Under the pieces are notes generated by a model. That model worked only from the letters and a program-made list of their open reading frames with translations. It did not search any database and was not told where the DNA came from. A DNA stretch of 12,990 nucleotides from Gammaproteobacteria bacterium (lineage in GTDB: Bacteria > Pseudomonadota > Gammaproteobacteria > CAISUE01), in NCBI GenBank assembly GCA_947378515.1, contig CANCKG010000003.1, forward strand, positions 1-12,990, given 5' to 3'. Below, one piece after another: positions 1 to 6,532 of the stretch. Each line of letters begins with the position of its first letter. Positions within the stretch are counted from its first letter, which is position 1. Made by a program: the position numbers and the translations under genes.

Positions 1-147
1 TTTATCAAAATCAACTTTATCGCCACCGAAGGTATCGGCCATAACTTTAGTTAAGGCCGCTGTTAACGTTGTTTTACCGTGATCGACGTGACCAATGGTA
101 CCGACGTTAACGTGTGGTTTGTCGCGTAGAAATTTAGCTTTAGCCAT
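1..147 (-). CDS. tuf: Elongation factor Tu, N-terminal fragment (cut by window edge)
   Basis: Only the first 49 codons are inside the window. The ATG is at 147, preceded by GAGGAA five bases upstream. The protein opens [20 protein letters not shown] and continues with the P-loop GHVDHGKT (G1), which is diagnostic of EF-Tu, the GTPase that delivers aminoacyl-tRNA to the ribosome. The remaining GTPase motifs and domains 2 and 3 lie beyond the left edge. It is the last visible gene of the str operon, 184 bp after fusA. That gap contains a copy of repeat family 2. Whether this is the tufA or tufB copy cannot be told here; the position after fusA is the classical tufA place. Confidence 0.95.
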   Translation of the reverse strand, partial: MAKAKFLRDKPHVNVGTIGHVDHGKTTLTAALTKVMADTFGGDKVDFDK

Positions 148-214
148 TAGAGTTCCTCATTATATTTTCAATACATTAAATACTGGATTAATTATTACTA
201 ATAATCGTGTTTCG

Positions 215-318
215 TGGTACCACCCATACGGCCAGTGGTACATCATAATCCGCGATTTCAACGTTCGCCGACAAAAAGCAGTGCTTTTCGAATTCCCGGC
301 TCACCCACAAGGACTCGC
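215..318 (-). repeat. Repeat family 2, copy A (fusA-tuf spacer)
   Basis: About 104 bp that align almost without gaps to 11522-11630. In plus-strand order it has TGGTACCAC, a 7-bp variable part, GCCAGTGGTA, then CGCGATTTCAACG. The core at 262-307 is shared with 4891-4936 and includes the palindrome AAAAGC-AGT-GCTTTT followed by GAATTCCCGGCTCACCCA. It lies 14 nt beyond the fusA stop codon. Strand is given relative to the neighbouring genes. No coding potential is claimed. It could be a MITE-like or REP-like element, or a shared 3' processing or termination structure. Confidence 0.8.
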
Positions 319-331
319 CCATATGGATATT

Positions 332-2446
332 TTAATCTTCTTTACCGGCAGTGAATTTCTTCATGATCACTTCGGCGATGCTATTGGGCGCTTCGGCATA
401 TTTGCAGAATTCCATCGAATAACTGGCGCGTCCTTGCGTCGCAGACCGTAAATCCGTCGCATAGCCAAACATTTCCGATAATGGCACTTCGGCTGTGACC
501 GATTTACCATTCGGTGCATCGTCCATCCCTTGAATCAAGCCCCGACGTCGACTCAAATCACCCATCACATCACCCATATAATCTTCTGGGGTTAAGATTT
601 CGACTTTCATCATCGGTTCAAGCAAGACCGGGCTGGCTTTTTTAGCACCTTCTTTAAAGCCCATAGAGCCAGCAATTTTAAAGGCCATTTCGTTGGAATC
701 GACATCATGGTAAGAACCGTCAAAAATAGTGACTTTGACATCGACGACGGGGAAGCCGGCGATTACACCATTTTGCATTTGTTCTTTAACGCCCTTCTCA
801 ACCGCCGGAATATATTCGCGCGGCACTACACCACCGACGATACCGTTGACAAATTCAAAGCCTTTACCCGCTTCTTGTGGTTCAATTTTTAACCACACAT
901 GACCGTATTGACCGCGGCCACCACTTTGACGCACAAACTTACCTTCTTGTTCAACTACTTTGCGAATCGTTTCACGATAAGCCACTTGTGGCTTGCCAAC
1001 ATTGGCTTCAACATTGAATTCGCGCCGCATCCGATCGACGATGATATCAAGATGCAATTCACCCATACCCGAAATAATGGTTTGACCCGACTCTTCATCG
1101 GTATGCACCCTGAACGATGGATCTTCTTGCGCCAATTTACCCAAAGCAATACCCATTTTTTCTTGATCAGGTTTGGTTTTAGGTTCAACTGCAACCGAAA
1201 TAACGGGATCTGGGAAATCCATACGCTCTAAGACAATGACATTGTCCATATCGCACAAGGTATCCCCGGTCGATGCGGTTTTTAAACCAATTACCGCGGC
1301 AATATCACCGGCGCGTAATTCTTTAATTTCTTCCCGTGAATTGGCATTCATCAATACTAAACGACCAATGCGTTCTTTTTTATCTTTAACCGAGTTAAGA
1401 ACGCTATCACCGCTATTCAATTTACCGGAATATACGCGAATAAAAGTCAGAGTGCCGACAAATGGATCGGTCATGATTTTAAACACTAATGCTGAAAAAG
1501 GTTCTTTTTCATCGGCTAAGCGTACGGCTGGAGTATTATTAGCATCATCTAAGTTGCCTTTGATCGGCGGCACTTCAGTCGGTGAAGGCAAATAATGAAT
1601 CACCGCATCTAATACTGCTTGCACACCTTTGTTTTTGAAAGCAGAACCACACATCACTGGCACGATTTCACCACTGATCGTGCGCAGACGCAAGCCCGTA
1701 CGAATTTCTTCAACTGTCAATTCAACGCCTTCCAAGTATTTGGTCATTAAATCTTCAGAACTTTCAGCAGCGGCTTCGACCATCGCTTCACGCCATTTGA
1801 CGCATTCGGCTAACATATCATCTGGAATAGGCCGCGCATCATACGACATGCCTTGGTTATGCTCATGCCAGTAAATAGCGTGCATCAAGACTAAATCGAC
1901 TACCCCTAAGAAATGTTCTTCGGCACCAATCGGTAATTGAATCGGCACGGCATTGGCACCCAAACGAGTTTTCATTTGACCGACGACGCGTAAGAAATTC
2001 GCTCCCGCCCGATCCATTTTATTAATATAAGCCACACGCGGCACATGATATTTATTCGCCTGACGCCACACGGTTTCCGATTGCGGCTCAACACCACCGA
2101 CGGCACAAAATACTGCCACCGCCCCATCCAAGACGCGCAACGAACGTTCCACTTCAATCGTGAAATCGACGTGACCTGGGGTATCGATGATATTGATGCG
2201 ATGTTCGGCGAATTGTTTATCCATGCCCGACCAGTAACAGGTGGTCGCAGCTGACGTAATGGTAATGCCACGTTCTTGTTCTTGCGCCATCCAATCCATG
2301 GTGGCGGCGCCATCATGCACTTCGCCAATTTTATGGGTCACGCCGGTATAAAATAATACCCGTTCGGTGGTGGTCGTCTTACCCGCATCGATGTGCGCGG
2401 CAATGCCGATATTACGATAATTCTCAATAGGTGTATTACTAGCCAC
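332..2446 (-). CDS. fusA: Elongation factor G (EF-G)
   Basis: EF-G is the ribosomal translocase GTPase; with RRF it also helps recycle ribosomes. The 704 residues equal the usual gammaproteobacterial length. GTPase motifs are intact: AHIDAGKT at 17-24 (G1), RGITITS at 59-65 (switch I), DTPGH at 88-92 (G3), NKMD at 142-145 (G4), and GSAFKNKG for G5. Domain IV carries [11 protein letters not shown], and the C-terminal part has GDLSRRRG and [14 protein letters not shown]. The start is GTG at 2446, chosen because GAGGGA sits seven bases upstream and the N-terminus [20 protein letters not shown] fits the family. It lies 305 bp after rpsG, a large gap for the str operon, filled with hairpins and repeat family 1. 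Repeat family 2 follows its stop. Confidence 0.98.
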   Translation of the reverse strand: MASNTPIENYRNIGIAAHIDAGKTTTTERVLFYTGVTHKIGEVHDGAATMDWMAQEQERGITITSAATTCYWSGMDKQFAEHRINIIDTPGHVDFTIEVERSLRVLDGAVAVFCAVGGVEPQSETVWRQANKYHVPRVAYINKMDRAGANFLRVVGQMKTRLGANAVPIQLPIGAEEHFLGVVDLVLMHAIYWHEHNQGMSYDARPIPDDMLAECVKWREAMVEAAAESSEDLMTKYLEGVELTVEEIRTGLRLRTISGEIVPVMCGSAFKNKGVQAVLDAVIHYLPSPTEVPPIKGNLDDANNTPAVRLADEKEPFSALVFKIMTDPFVGTLTFIRVYSGKLNSGDSVLNSVKDKKERIGRLVLMNANSREEIKELRAGDIAAVIGLKTASTGDTLCDMDNVIVLERMDFPDPVISVAVEPKTKPDQEKMGIALGKLAQEDPSFRVHTDEESGQTIISGMGELHLDIIVDRMRREFNVEANVGKPQVAYRETIRKVVEQEGKFVRQSGGRGQYGHVWLKIEPQEAGKGFEFVNGIVGGVVPREYIPAVEKGVKEQMQNGVIAGFPVVDVKVTIFDGSYHDVDSNEMAFKIAGSMGFKEGAKKASPVLLEPMMKVEILTPEDYMGDVMGDLSRRRGLIQGMDDAPNGKSVTAEVPLSEMFGYATDLRSATQGRASYSMEFCKYAEAPNSIAEVIMKKFTAGKED

Positions 2447-2513
2447 GATTCAATCCCTCACACTCGCTTACGCGATAAATTTATATTTAATTTTGTATTC
2501 TAAACTTTATAAA

Positions 2514-2547
2514 AACATTAAGCTTTCAGCATTGAAAGCTTAATGTT
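2514..2547 (-). terminator. Candidate intrinsic terminator or attenuator before fusA
   Basis: A perfect 15-bp stem, AACATTAAGCTTTCA paired with TGAAAGCTTAATGTT, with a 4-nt loop. On the minus strand the stem runs into TTTTTAT, as expected of a factor-independent terminator read in the gene direction. The stem is AT-rich, which weakens the call. It lies inside the str operon between rpsG and fusA, so it could reduce fusA expression or be a processing site. Confidence 0.45.
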
Positions 2548-2548
2548 A

Positions 2549-2640
2549 CCTTACGCGATGGGGTGATTTTAAGAGGGGGGAATCGCGATTCTCCCCTCTT
2601 AATCGCAAGCGCGGGTTTTCCGCGCGCAGCGAACTAGATA
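2549..2640 (-). repeat. Repeat family 1, diverged copy (rpsG-fusA spacer)
   Basis: It begins CCTTACGCGATGGGG like the MITE interior at 12065. A near-perfect 34-bp palindrome follows at 2569-2602, centred on AATCGCGATT with one G-T wobble, and then a GC-rich hairpin GCGCGG-GTTTT-CCGCGC at about 2609-2626. The distal end, CAGCGAACTAGATA, looks like a decayed form of the terminal repeat GTGCTGAATAGATAC. No left terminal repeat or target duplication is recognisable, so this is an older or truncated copy. Confidence 0.75.
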
Positions 2641-2650
2641 ATGGCATAAA

Positions 2651-2686
2651 ACAAAAGATCCTAACCGTTAAATTAGAATCTTTTGT
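2651..2686 (-). terminator. Candidate intrinsic terminator downstream of rpsG
   Basis: A stem of ACAAAAGAT paired with ATCTTTTGT, continued after one mismatch by CTAA/TTAG, with an 8-nt loop. On the minus strand the 3' arm is followed by TTTTAT, giving a T-rich tail ATCTTTTGTTTTAT. The position is 65 nt after the rpsG stop. The low GC content of the stem makes termination efficiency uncertain. Confidence 0.45.
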
Positions 2687-2712
2687 ATTGAAATGGATGC
2701 TGCTTATATAAT

Positions 2713-2740
2713 GTATCTATTCAGCGTGCTGAATAGATAC
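2713..2740. repeat. End-to-end junction of family-1 terminal inverted repeats
   Basis: GTATCTATTCAGC (2713-2725), then GT, then GCTGAATAGATAC (2728-2740): a perfect inverted repeat with a 2-bp centre. The two halves match the terminal repeats of the MITE at 12014-12160: the complete 15-bp right end plus 13 of the 15 bases of the left end, with no interior. The flanks TATATAAT and AAATAAAA do not form a target duplication. It ends 11 nt past the rpsG stop, so the RNA would form a strong hairpin there. Confidence 0.8.
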
Positions 2741-2751
2741 AAATAAAAAAA

Positions 2752-3294
2752 TTATCGAGCAAAGTGCGCGAAAGCTTGGTTGGCTTTAGCCATCGCATGG
2801 ACAGTTTCACGTTTTTTCACCGCTGTGCCACGACCTTCAAAAGCATCAAACAATTCACCGGCTAATTTCAGAACCATGCTTTTTTCAGACCGATTTGAAG
2901 CTGCTTCAATCACCCAACGCATCGCTAAAGCATCACGGCGATCGACGCGAACTTCGGTCGGGATTTGATAAGTCGAGCCACCCACACGACGTGGACGCAC
3001 TTCGACGATCGGCCGAACATTGTCTAAAACCGATTCTAAAACTTCAACGACAGATTTAGCACGAGCTGGTGTAGCAGCAGCGTCGCTGTCTTCGGCAACA
3101 ACGACAGGAGCCGCATGCGCCGTTTTGGCTTTCATACGTTCTTGAACTTTATCCAAAGCACCATAAACGATTTTTTCAGCAACCGCTTTCTTGCCACTCA
3201 TCATGACGCGGTTAATAAATTTTGCGATCAACAAACTACCGTGCATTGGATCTGGCAGGATTTCACGCTTTATAGCATGGGCTCTTCTTGGCAT
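2752..3294 (-). CDS. rpsG: 30S ribosomal protein S7 with an internal insertion
   Basis: S7 nucleates assembly of the 30S head by binding the 3' domain of 16S rRNA, and it lines the E/P tRNA region. The protein is 180 residues. The N-terminus has [16 protein letters not shown], the centre [20 protein letters not shown], and the C-terminus [20 protein letters not shown], all typical S7 blocks. Aligned from memory to the 156-residue core form, it carries about 24 extra residues near 54-78, rich in Ala, Val and acidic residues, between ALDKVQERM and [15 protein letters not shown]. This is the loop joining two helices of the core. The reading frame is intact on both sides, so it is an insertion rather than a frameshift. 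The start ATG at 3294 has only a weak GTGAG upstream. It lies 140 nt after rpsL. Confidence 0.96.
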   Translation of the reverse strand: MPRRAHAIKREILPDPMHGSLLIAKFINRVMMSGKKAVAEKIVYGALDKVQERMKAKTAHAAPVVVAEDSDAAATPARAKSVVEVLESVLDNVRPIVEVRPRRVGGSTYQIPTEVRVDRRDALAMRWVIEAASNRSEKSMVLKLAGELFDAFEGRGTAVKKRETVHAMAKANQAFAHFAR

Positions 3295-3434
3295 AACAGT
3301 TACTCACTTATTTTGAAGGTACATACTTATTACAAACCGTCGAAACACTCAAAAAAGTTTCTCGTTAGGTGCGTTCAGCCGGAGTTGCAGCTGAGCTTCC
3401 ATACAGTCTGAATAATTACTTAAAAGGGTAAAAC

Positions 3435-3809
3435 TTACTTCTTAGGACGCTTAGTACCGTATTTTGAACGGCCTTGCATACGTTTGGCAACACCTGACGT
3501 ATCTAGAGCACCGCGGACAATATGGTAACGTACACCTGGTAAATCCTTGACTCTGCCGCCACGAATTAAGACCACACTATGTTCTTGCAAGTTATGACCT
3601 TCACCACCAATATAAGCAATGACTTCAAAGCCATTGGTTAAACGAATCCGCGCCACTTTACGTAACGCTGAGTTTGGTTTCTTAGGTGTCGTCGTATACA
3701 CGCGGGTACAGACGCCACGGCGTTGTGGGCAGCTTTCTAGAGCCGGGCTCTTACTCTTATAATGCACTTTGACCCGACCTTTTCGAACGAGCTGATTAAC
3801 AGTTACCAT
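3435..3809 (-). CDS. rpsL: 30S ribosomal protein S12
   Basis: S12 sits at the decoding centre and controls accuracy. The length of 124 residues is exactly that of the family. Conserved blocks are [40 protein letters not shown] and [20 protein letters not shown]. Lys43 and Lys88, where streptomycin-resistance substitutions occur in other bacteria, are the wild-type residues. The ATG at 3809 is preceded by GGAG six bases upstream. It is the first gene of the str operon, and a near-consensus promoter lies just upstream. Usually rpoC precedes it in gammaproteobacteria; here dnaQ does. Confidence 0.98.
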   Translation of the reverse strand: MVTVNQLVRKGRVKVHYKSKSPALESCPQRRGVCTRVYTTTPKKPNSALRKVARIRLTNGFEVIAYIGGEGHNLQEHSVVLIRGGRVKDLPGVRYHIVRGALDTSGVAKRMQGRSKYGTKRPKK

Positions 3810-3876
3810 TTAAAACTCCGCTATGTAAGGATTTTGCGCTTGACACAATAGTGATAAACAAAATTTGAGGATGATT

Positions 3877-3905
3877 ATTCTAATAAGAGACGGTCATGAA
3901 GTCAA
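3877..3905 (-). promoter_or_regulatory. Sigma70-type promoter of the str operon
   Basis: On the minus strand a -35 box TTGACT (3900-3905) and a -10 box TAGAAT (3877-3882) are separated by exactly 17 bp. Each differs from consensus at one position. The predicted transcription start, near 3870, leaves a leader of about 60 nt before the rpsL ATG. The -35 box begins 6 bp after the dnaQ stop codon, so the str genes can be transcribed independently of dnaQ. Confidence 0.75.
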
Positions 3906-3911
3906 CAAGAA

Positions 3912-4652
3912 TCAATCATTGAATTTATCCCAATACACTGCACTTTTCTTTTTAGCGCGCAACAGAACTAACATTTGCTCATGTTCCGCACATTCTTCTG
4001 TCGATGCGTGAATAATTGCTTCAGGGCGATTCGCCATCGGCGCTGCTGCACTTGATCCACGCATTGCTTCGGGCTGAACAGGAATAGACCCCGCCCCAAC
4101 CGGTTCATGCAAGAATAAACTCTTTTGACCACCGGTCAGCGCTAAATATACTTGTGCCAAAATCGCCGCATCCAATAGCGCACCATGTAAGTTACGATGG
4201 GCATTATCGACCTTGTAACGCTTACACAAGGCATCAAGCGAATTCTTTTGGCCTGGATGCATTTTACGAGCCATCACCAAAGTGTCGGTCACTGTAGCAC
4301 GCGCGGTGATCTTGACGGGTTTAACGCCGGCCAATAAAAATTCATGCTCTAAGAATTTGACGTCAAACGGCGCGTTATGAATGATCAACTCTGCCCCATC
4401 GATAAACGCTAACAATTCATTGACGATGCTGGCAAACAACGGTTTGTCCGCTAAAAATTGATTATTTAAACCGTGAATGGCTACCGCTTGCTCTTCAACT
4501 AGCCGCTCGGGATTTAAATAATAATGAAATTGTTGGCCTGTCAAGCGCCGCTCAACCATTTCCAAAGCGCCGACTTCAATCACCCGATGACCGCTCAATG
4601 GATCTAAACCGGTGGTTTCAGTGTCAAGAATAATCTGGCGATGCCTATTCAT
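3912..4652 (-). CDS. dnaQ: DNA polymerase III epsilon subunit (3'-5' proofreading exonuclease)
   Basis: DnaQ removes misincorporated nucleotides as part of the polymerase III core. The 246 residues fit the family. DEDDh catalytic motifs are complete: D10 and E12 in ILDTETTGLD (ExoI), D97 in HNAPFDVKFL (ExoII), and H156 with D161 in HGALLDAAILAQVY (ExoIII). After the exonuclease domain, QKSLF at 176-180 fits the beta-clamp binding consensus. A linker rich in Ala, Pro and Glu then leads to a basic tail that, by analogy, binds the alpha subunit. The ATG at 4652 is preceded by AAGGAA five bases upstream. The usual neighbour rnhA is absent; lolB lies upstream across a 318-bp hairpin-rich spacer, and rpsL lies downstream. 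I could not find its promoter with confidence. Confidence 0.96.
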   Translation of the reverse strand: MNRHRQIILDTETTGLDPLSGHRVIEVGALEMVERRLTGQQFHYYLNPERLVEEQAVAIHGLNNQFLADKPLFASIVNELLAFIDGAELIIHNAPFDVKFLEHEFLLAGVKPVKITARATVTDTLVMARKMHPGQKNSLDALCKRYKVDNAHRNLHGALLDAAILAQVYLALTGGQKSLFLHEPVGAGSIPVQPEAMRGSSAAAPMANRPEAIIHASTEECAEHEQMLVLLRAKKKSAVYWDKFND

Positions 4653-4688
4653 AGAAATTCCTTATTTGTTGTGAATAAGCTGAGCACA

Positions 4689-4717
4689 CCTTACGCGATA
4701 GGGGATTATCAAGGGGG
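4689..4717 (-). repeat. Repeat family 1, partial copy (upstream of dnaQ)
   Basis: CCTTACGCGATAGGGGATTA, then TCAAGGGGG, matches the first 25-30 bp of the family-1 interior seen at 2549 and 12065. The similarity stops where the other copies begin their long palindrome. Here a different palindrome (4731-4748) follows. It is most likely a truncated or recombined copy. Confidence 0.65.
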
Positions 4718-4890
4718 CTGTAGCGGAAAAGAAAAAACATGTTTTTTCCCGCGAAAGGCTAAGAGCAATGATGCTCTTGGCAGGGCTTTTCGGTAAGGCA
4801 GGATGAAAAACCTTACCGAAAAGAACGCGACTGGCTACTGCCAAGTAGCCATCCTTGGATGCAAGTCCAGCCTAGCCTTCCATGGCTAAT

Positions 4891-4937
4891 CGTTCACCGG
4901 CAAAAAGCAGTGCTTTTTGAATTCCCGGCTTACTCCC
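4891..4937 (-). repeat. Repeat family 2, copy B (core only, after lolB)
   Basis: The sequence CGTTCACCGGCAAAAAGCAG followed by TGCTTTTTGAATTCCCGGCT matches the core of copies at 262-307 and 11571-11616 with few differences. The outer half present in the other two copies (TGGNACCAC ... GCGATTTCAA) is not recognisable. It lies 34 nt past the lolB stop, in the same orientation as the other copies. Confidence 0.8.
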
Positions 4938-4970
4938 GCGCGTAGGTGAAAAAAAGAATGACTTGGTGTT

Positions 4971-5585
4971 TCATAGCTTAATATTCCATTGTTCAATGGC
5001 GAGCTTTAATTGCAGTGGCCCTTTGGTTAAAATCAAGCGTTTGGGCAAGCGATAACCATCGACCCATTGGTATTCTGAATAATTAATTGCCCAACCGGCT
5101 TGCAGCATCTCAGTCATTTCGCCAGCCGTATTACGGTTAATTTTGGCATGGCTACCAGGTTCTGGTAGGGCAAATAACCAGTAATTGAGTGCCGCTACCG
5201 GCAAATACCATGCTACATTGGCACGCAATAGCGCATCGATTGAAGTCGCATGAAATACCCGACCATCGCTTAAGGCGAGTGTCGCCTCTTGATCCGTCGC
5301 ATTAAATGTCGCACGCCATAAGCTTAATGGGCCGACAATCATTAGCTGGGTTTGTTTCGGTCGCAAATTATGCTGATCTAACAGGATCGCTGCGGTAAAG
5401 CCATTATGGGTAACCGTATCGCGATAGGCAAAGCGACCTGTCACTTGCCACGTCATTATTTTGGCCACTTGCTGTGCATTAAGGGCTTGCGCACTGCCCG
5501 TCATTTTAGGGCTTATTTGCGCGCAACCAATCAACAAGGTAGTGAATAATAAAACGCTAGCCGCTCGCCCATAGTGTCTTAACAT
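4971..5585 (-). CDS. lolB: Outer-membrane lipoprotein receptor LolB
   Basis: LolB accepts lipoproteins from periplasmic LolA and inserts them into the inner leaflet of the outer membrane. The N-terminus is a lipoprotein signal with lipobox LIGC; the lipidated Cys is residue 21 from the chosen ATG and is followed by Ala, not Asp, which agrees with outer-membrane sorting. LolB-type blocks are visible: MTWQVTGRFAYR, an aromatic-bordered PVAALNYWLFALPEPG, then WAINYSEYQWVDGYRLPKRL and a C-terminal LKLAIEQWNIKL. I chose ATG at 5585, which overlaps the mlaB stop (ATGTTAA) and has GAG five bases upstream. A GTG at 5591 would add two residues but has a poorer binding site. lolB often lies beside ispE or hemA, so the position after mlaB is unusual. 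The family call rests on pattern recognition. Confidence 0.85.
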   Translation of the reverse strand: MLRHYGRAASVLLFTTLLIGCAQISPKMTGSAQALNAQQVAKIMTWQVTGRFAYRDTVTHNGFTAAILLDQHNLRPKQTQLMIVGPLSLWRATFNATDQEATLALSDGRVFHATSIDALLRANVAWYLPVAALNYWLFALPEPGSHAKINRNTAGEMTEMLQAGWAINYSEYQWVDGYRLPKRLILTKGPLQLKLAIEQWNIKL

Positions 5586-5866
5586 AAACACTCAGCAAAC
5601 ACGTGATCAATATTTGTCACTGCCAATAAAGCGTTAAGTGCAGCCGGTGGGTTTTTAAAATAAATTTTAACGGCGTGTTGTTTGGCAAAACGCCACCACG
5701 CAATCAATAAAGCCACGCCGGCACTATCGGCATTATCGATCTGGCTTAAGTCAAAGGTGACTGATCTCGTTTTAGCAAGCCATTGGCAACCTTGTGGCAC
5801 TAAAGCTTGCGCGGTCGTGAAGTCCAGATTGCCTTTTAGTGTGATCACACCCTCTTGACACAGCAT
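5579..5866 (-). CDS. mlaB: STAS-domain protein MlaB of the Mla lipid-transport system
   Basis: MlaB is the cytoplasmic STAS subunit of the inner-membrane MlaFEDB complex, which moves phospholipids between the membranes. The 95 residues are almost entirely one STAS domain: strand GVITLKGNLDF, helix to about residue 31, strand SVTFDLSQI, then the signature IDNADSAGVALLIAWWRFAK (43-62), with Ser48 at the position that is Ser or Thr in the fold, and a last strand VKIYFKNPP. The ATG directly abuts the mlaC stop (TAAATG), indicating translational coupling. The mlaF, mlaE and mlaD genes that normally precede mlaC are not in the window. Alone the sequence could be any STAS protein; the mlaC neighbour makes MlaB the best call. 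Confidence 0.87.
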   Translation of the reverse strand: MLCQEGVITLKGNLDFTTAQALVPQGCQWLAKTRSVTFDLSQIDNADSAGVALLIAWWRFAKQHAVKIYFKNPPAALNALLAVTNIDHVFAECLC

Positions 5867-6523
5867 TTAATTGACCTTGGTGTTATGACTTTGCAACGTT
5901 GCGGTTAATTGCGCTAAGCTTTCGCCATTCGACAATTCAGCGGCAAATTGCGCCCGGAAACTTTGAATCATGCTGACACCTTCGACGCTAAAATCATACA
6001 CATACCAGTCATAGGCTGGATTCAAACCCAGTGTTTCATAGACTAAGCGATAGCTGACGGTAATCGGCGGACCATCATTACGAATAATTTGACTGGTGAC
6101 TTCTACGCGCGTTTGATCTGGTTGAATCCCCCCACGAATAGCGTCAAATTTAACGCTTTCATCAGTATACGACGATAAACCCGCCGCATAGGTATGCAAT
6201 AAAAGCAATTTAAATTGATCCGTAAAAGCTTGCTGGTCAGCCGACGTGGCGTTCGTCCAAGCATCGCGCCCTAAAGCCGATCTAGCCATGACGGTTAAAT
6301 CCACATGCGGCAATAAAATCTTTTCGACGATGTCATACACCACTTGCGGATTTTTGGTCATACTGGCTTTATTGGTTTTAAGCGCACTGATCATTTGATT
6401 AGAAATCGCTTGCAACTCTGGCGTCGGATTTGGCGCTTGCTCGGCAAAGCCAAGTCGCATTAATCCGATAGTTAATAAGCCTACCATGACCACTTTTAAC
6501 CAATTCACTTTTTTCTGGTACAT
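5867..6523 (-). CDS. mlaC: Periplasmic phospholipid-binding protein MlaC
   Basis: MlaC shuttles phospholipids across the periplasm between the MlaA-porin complex and MlaFEDB. The 218 residues begin with a Sec signal peptide: MYQKKVNWLK, a hydrophobic stretch, and a likely cleavage after GFA at about residue 27. The mature part shows the family pattern VVYDIVEKILLPHVDLTVMA, then ALGRDAWTNATSADQQAFTD and, later, a beta-rich region with VEVTSQIIRNDGPPITVSYR and YDWYVYDFSVEGVSMIQSFR. Its AGGGA binding site overlaps the nuoF stop codon (only 9 nt separate the genes), so it is probably translated from the nuo transcript. Association with nuoF is not the usual arrangement. Confidence 0.92.
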   Translation of the reverse strand: MYQKKVNWLKVVMVGLLTIGLMRLGFAEQAPNPTPELQAISNQMISALKTNKASMTKNPQVVYDIVEKILLPHVDLTVMARSALGRDAWTNATSADQQAFTDQFKLLLLHTYAAGLSSYTDESVKFDAIRGGIQPDQTRVEVTSQIIRNDGPPITVSYRLVYETLGLNPAYDWYVYDFSVEGVSMIQSFRAQFAAELSNGESLAQLTATLQSHNTKVN

Positions 6524-6532
6524 AGTTATTCC

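Larger units (their letters stand above)
2447..2751. other. Gene-free spacer rpsG-fusA filled with hairpins
   Basis: No credible ORF is present in these 305 bp. In the direction of transcription after rpsG it holds an inverted-repeat junction (2713-2740), a hairpin with a T-rich tail (2651-2686), a two-hairpin copy of repeat family 1 (2549-2640), and a second hairpin with a T tail (2514-2547). The last 60 bp before fusA are AT-rich, with the ribosome binding site at about 2454-2459. A fusA promoter may exist there, but I see no convincing -35/-10 pair. Confidence 0.75.
4653..4970. other. Gene-free spacer lolB-dnaQ with a dense hairpin array
   Basis: 318 bp without a credible gene. At least five hairpins follow one another: an 18-bp palindrome at 4731-4748 enclosed by GCGG/CCGC (4723-4752); AAGAGCA-ATGA-TGCTCTT (4758-4781 with flanking pairs); a perfect 13-bp stem CTTTTCGGTAAGG/CCTTACCGAAAAG with a 12-nt loop (4786-4823); an 8-bp stem TGGCTACT/AGTAGCCA (4832-4851); and the repeat family 2 stem AAAAAGC-AGT-GCTTTTT (4902-4918). 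The right part (4689-4717) matches the start of repeat family 1. The dnaQ ribosome binding site is at 4658-4663. Confidence 0.75.

Noticed and set aside
95..451. 118-codon plus-strand ORF across the tuf-fusA spacer
   Set aside because: It overlaps the certain tuf and fusA coding regions and the family 2 repeat; the product resembles nothing and has no ribosome binding site.
2467..2477. CTTACGCGATA just upstream of fusA as another family 1 copy
   Set aside because: Only 11 bp match, with no palindrome or terminal repeat; it could be chance.
4662..4844. 60-codon minus-strand ORF upstream of dnaQ
   Set aside because: It runs through a series of palindromes and repeat family 1 sequence, and its composition is dictated by the hairpins. 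No binding site or family resemblance was seen.
4689..4937. CRISPR array
   Set aside because: The hairpins differ from each other, and there are no regularly spaced identical repeats with unique spacers.
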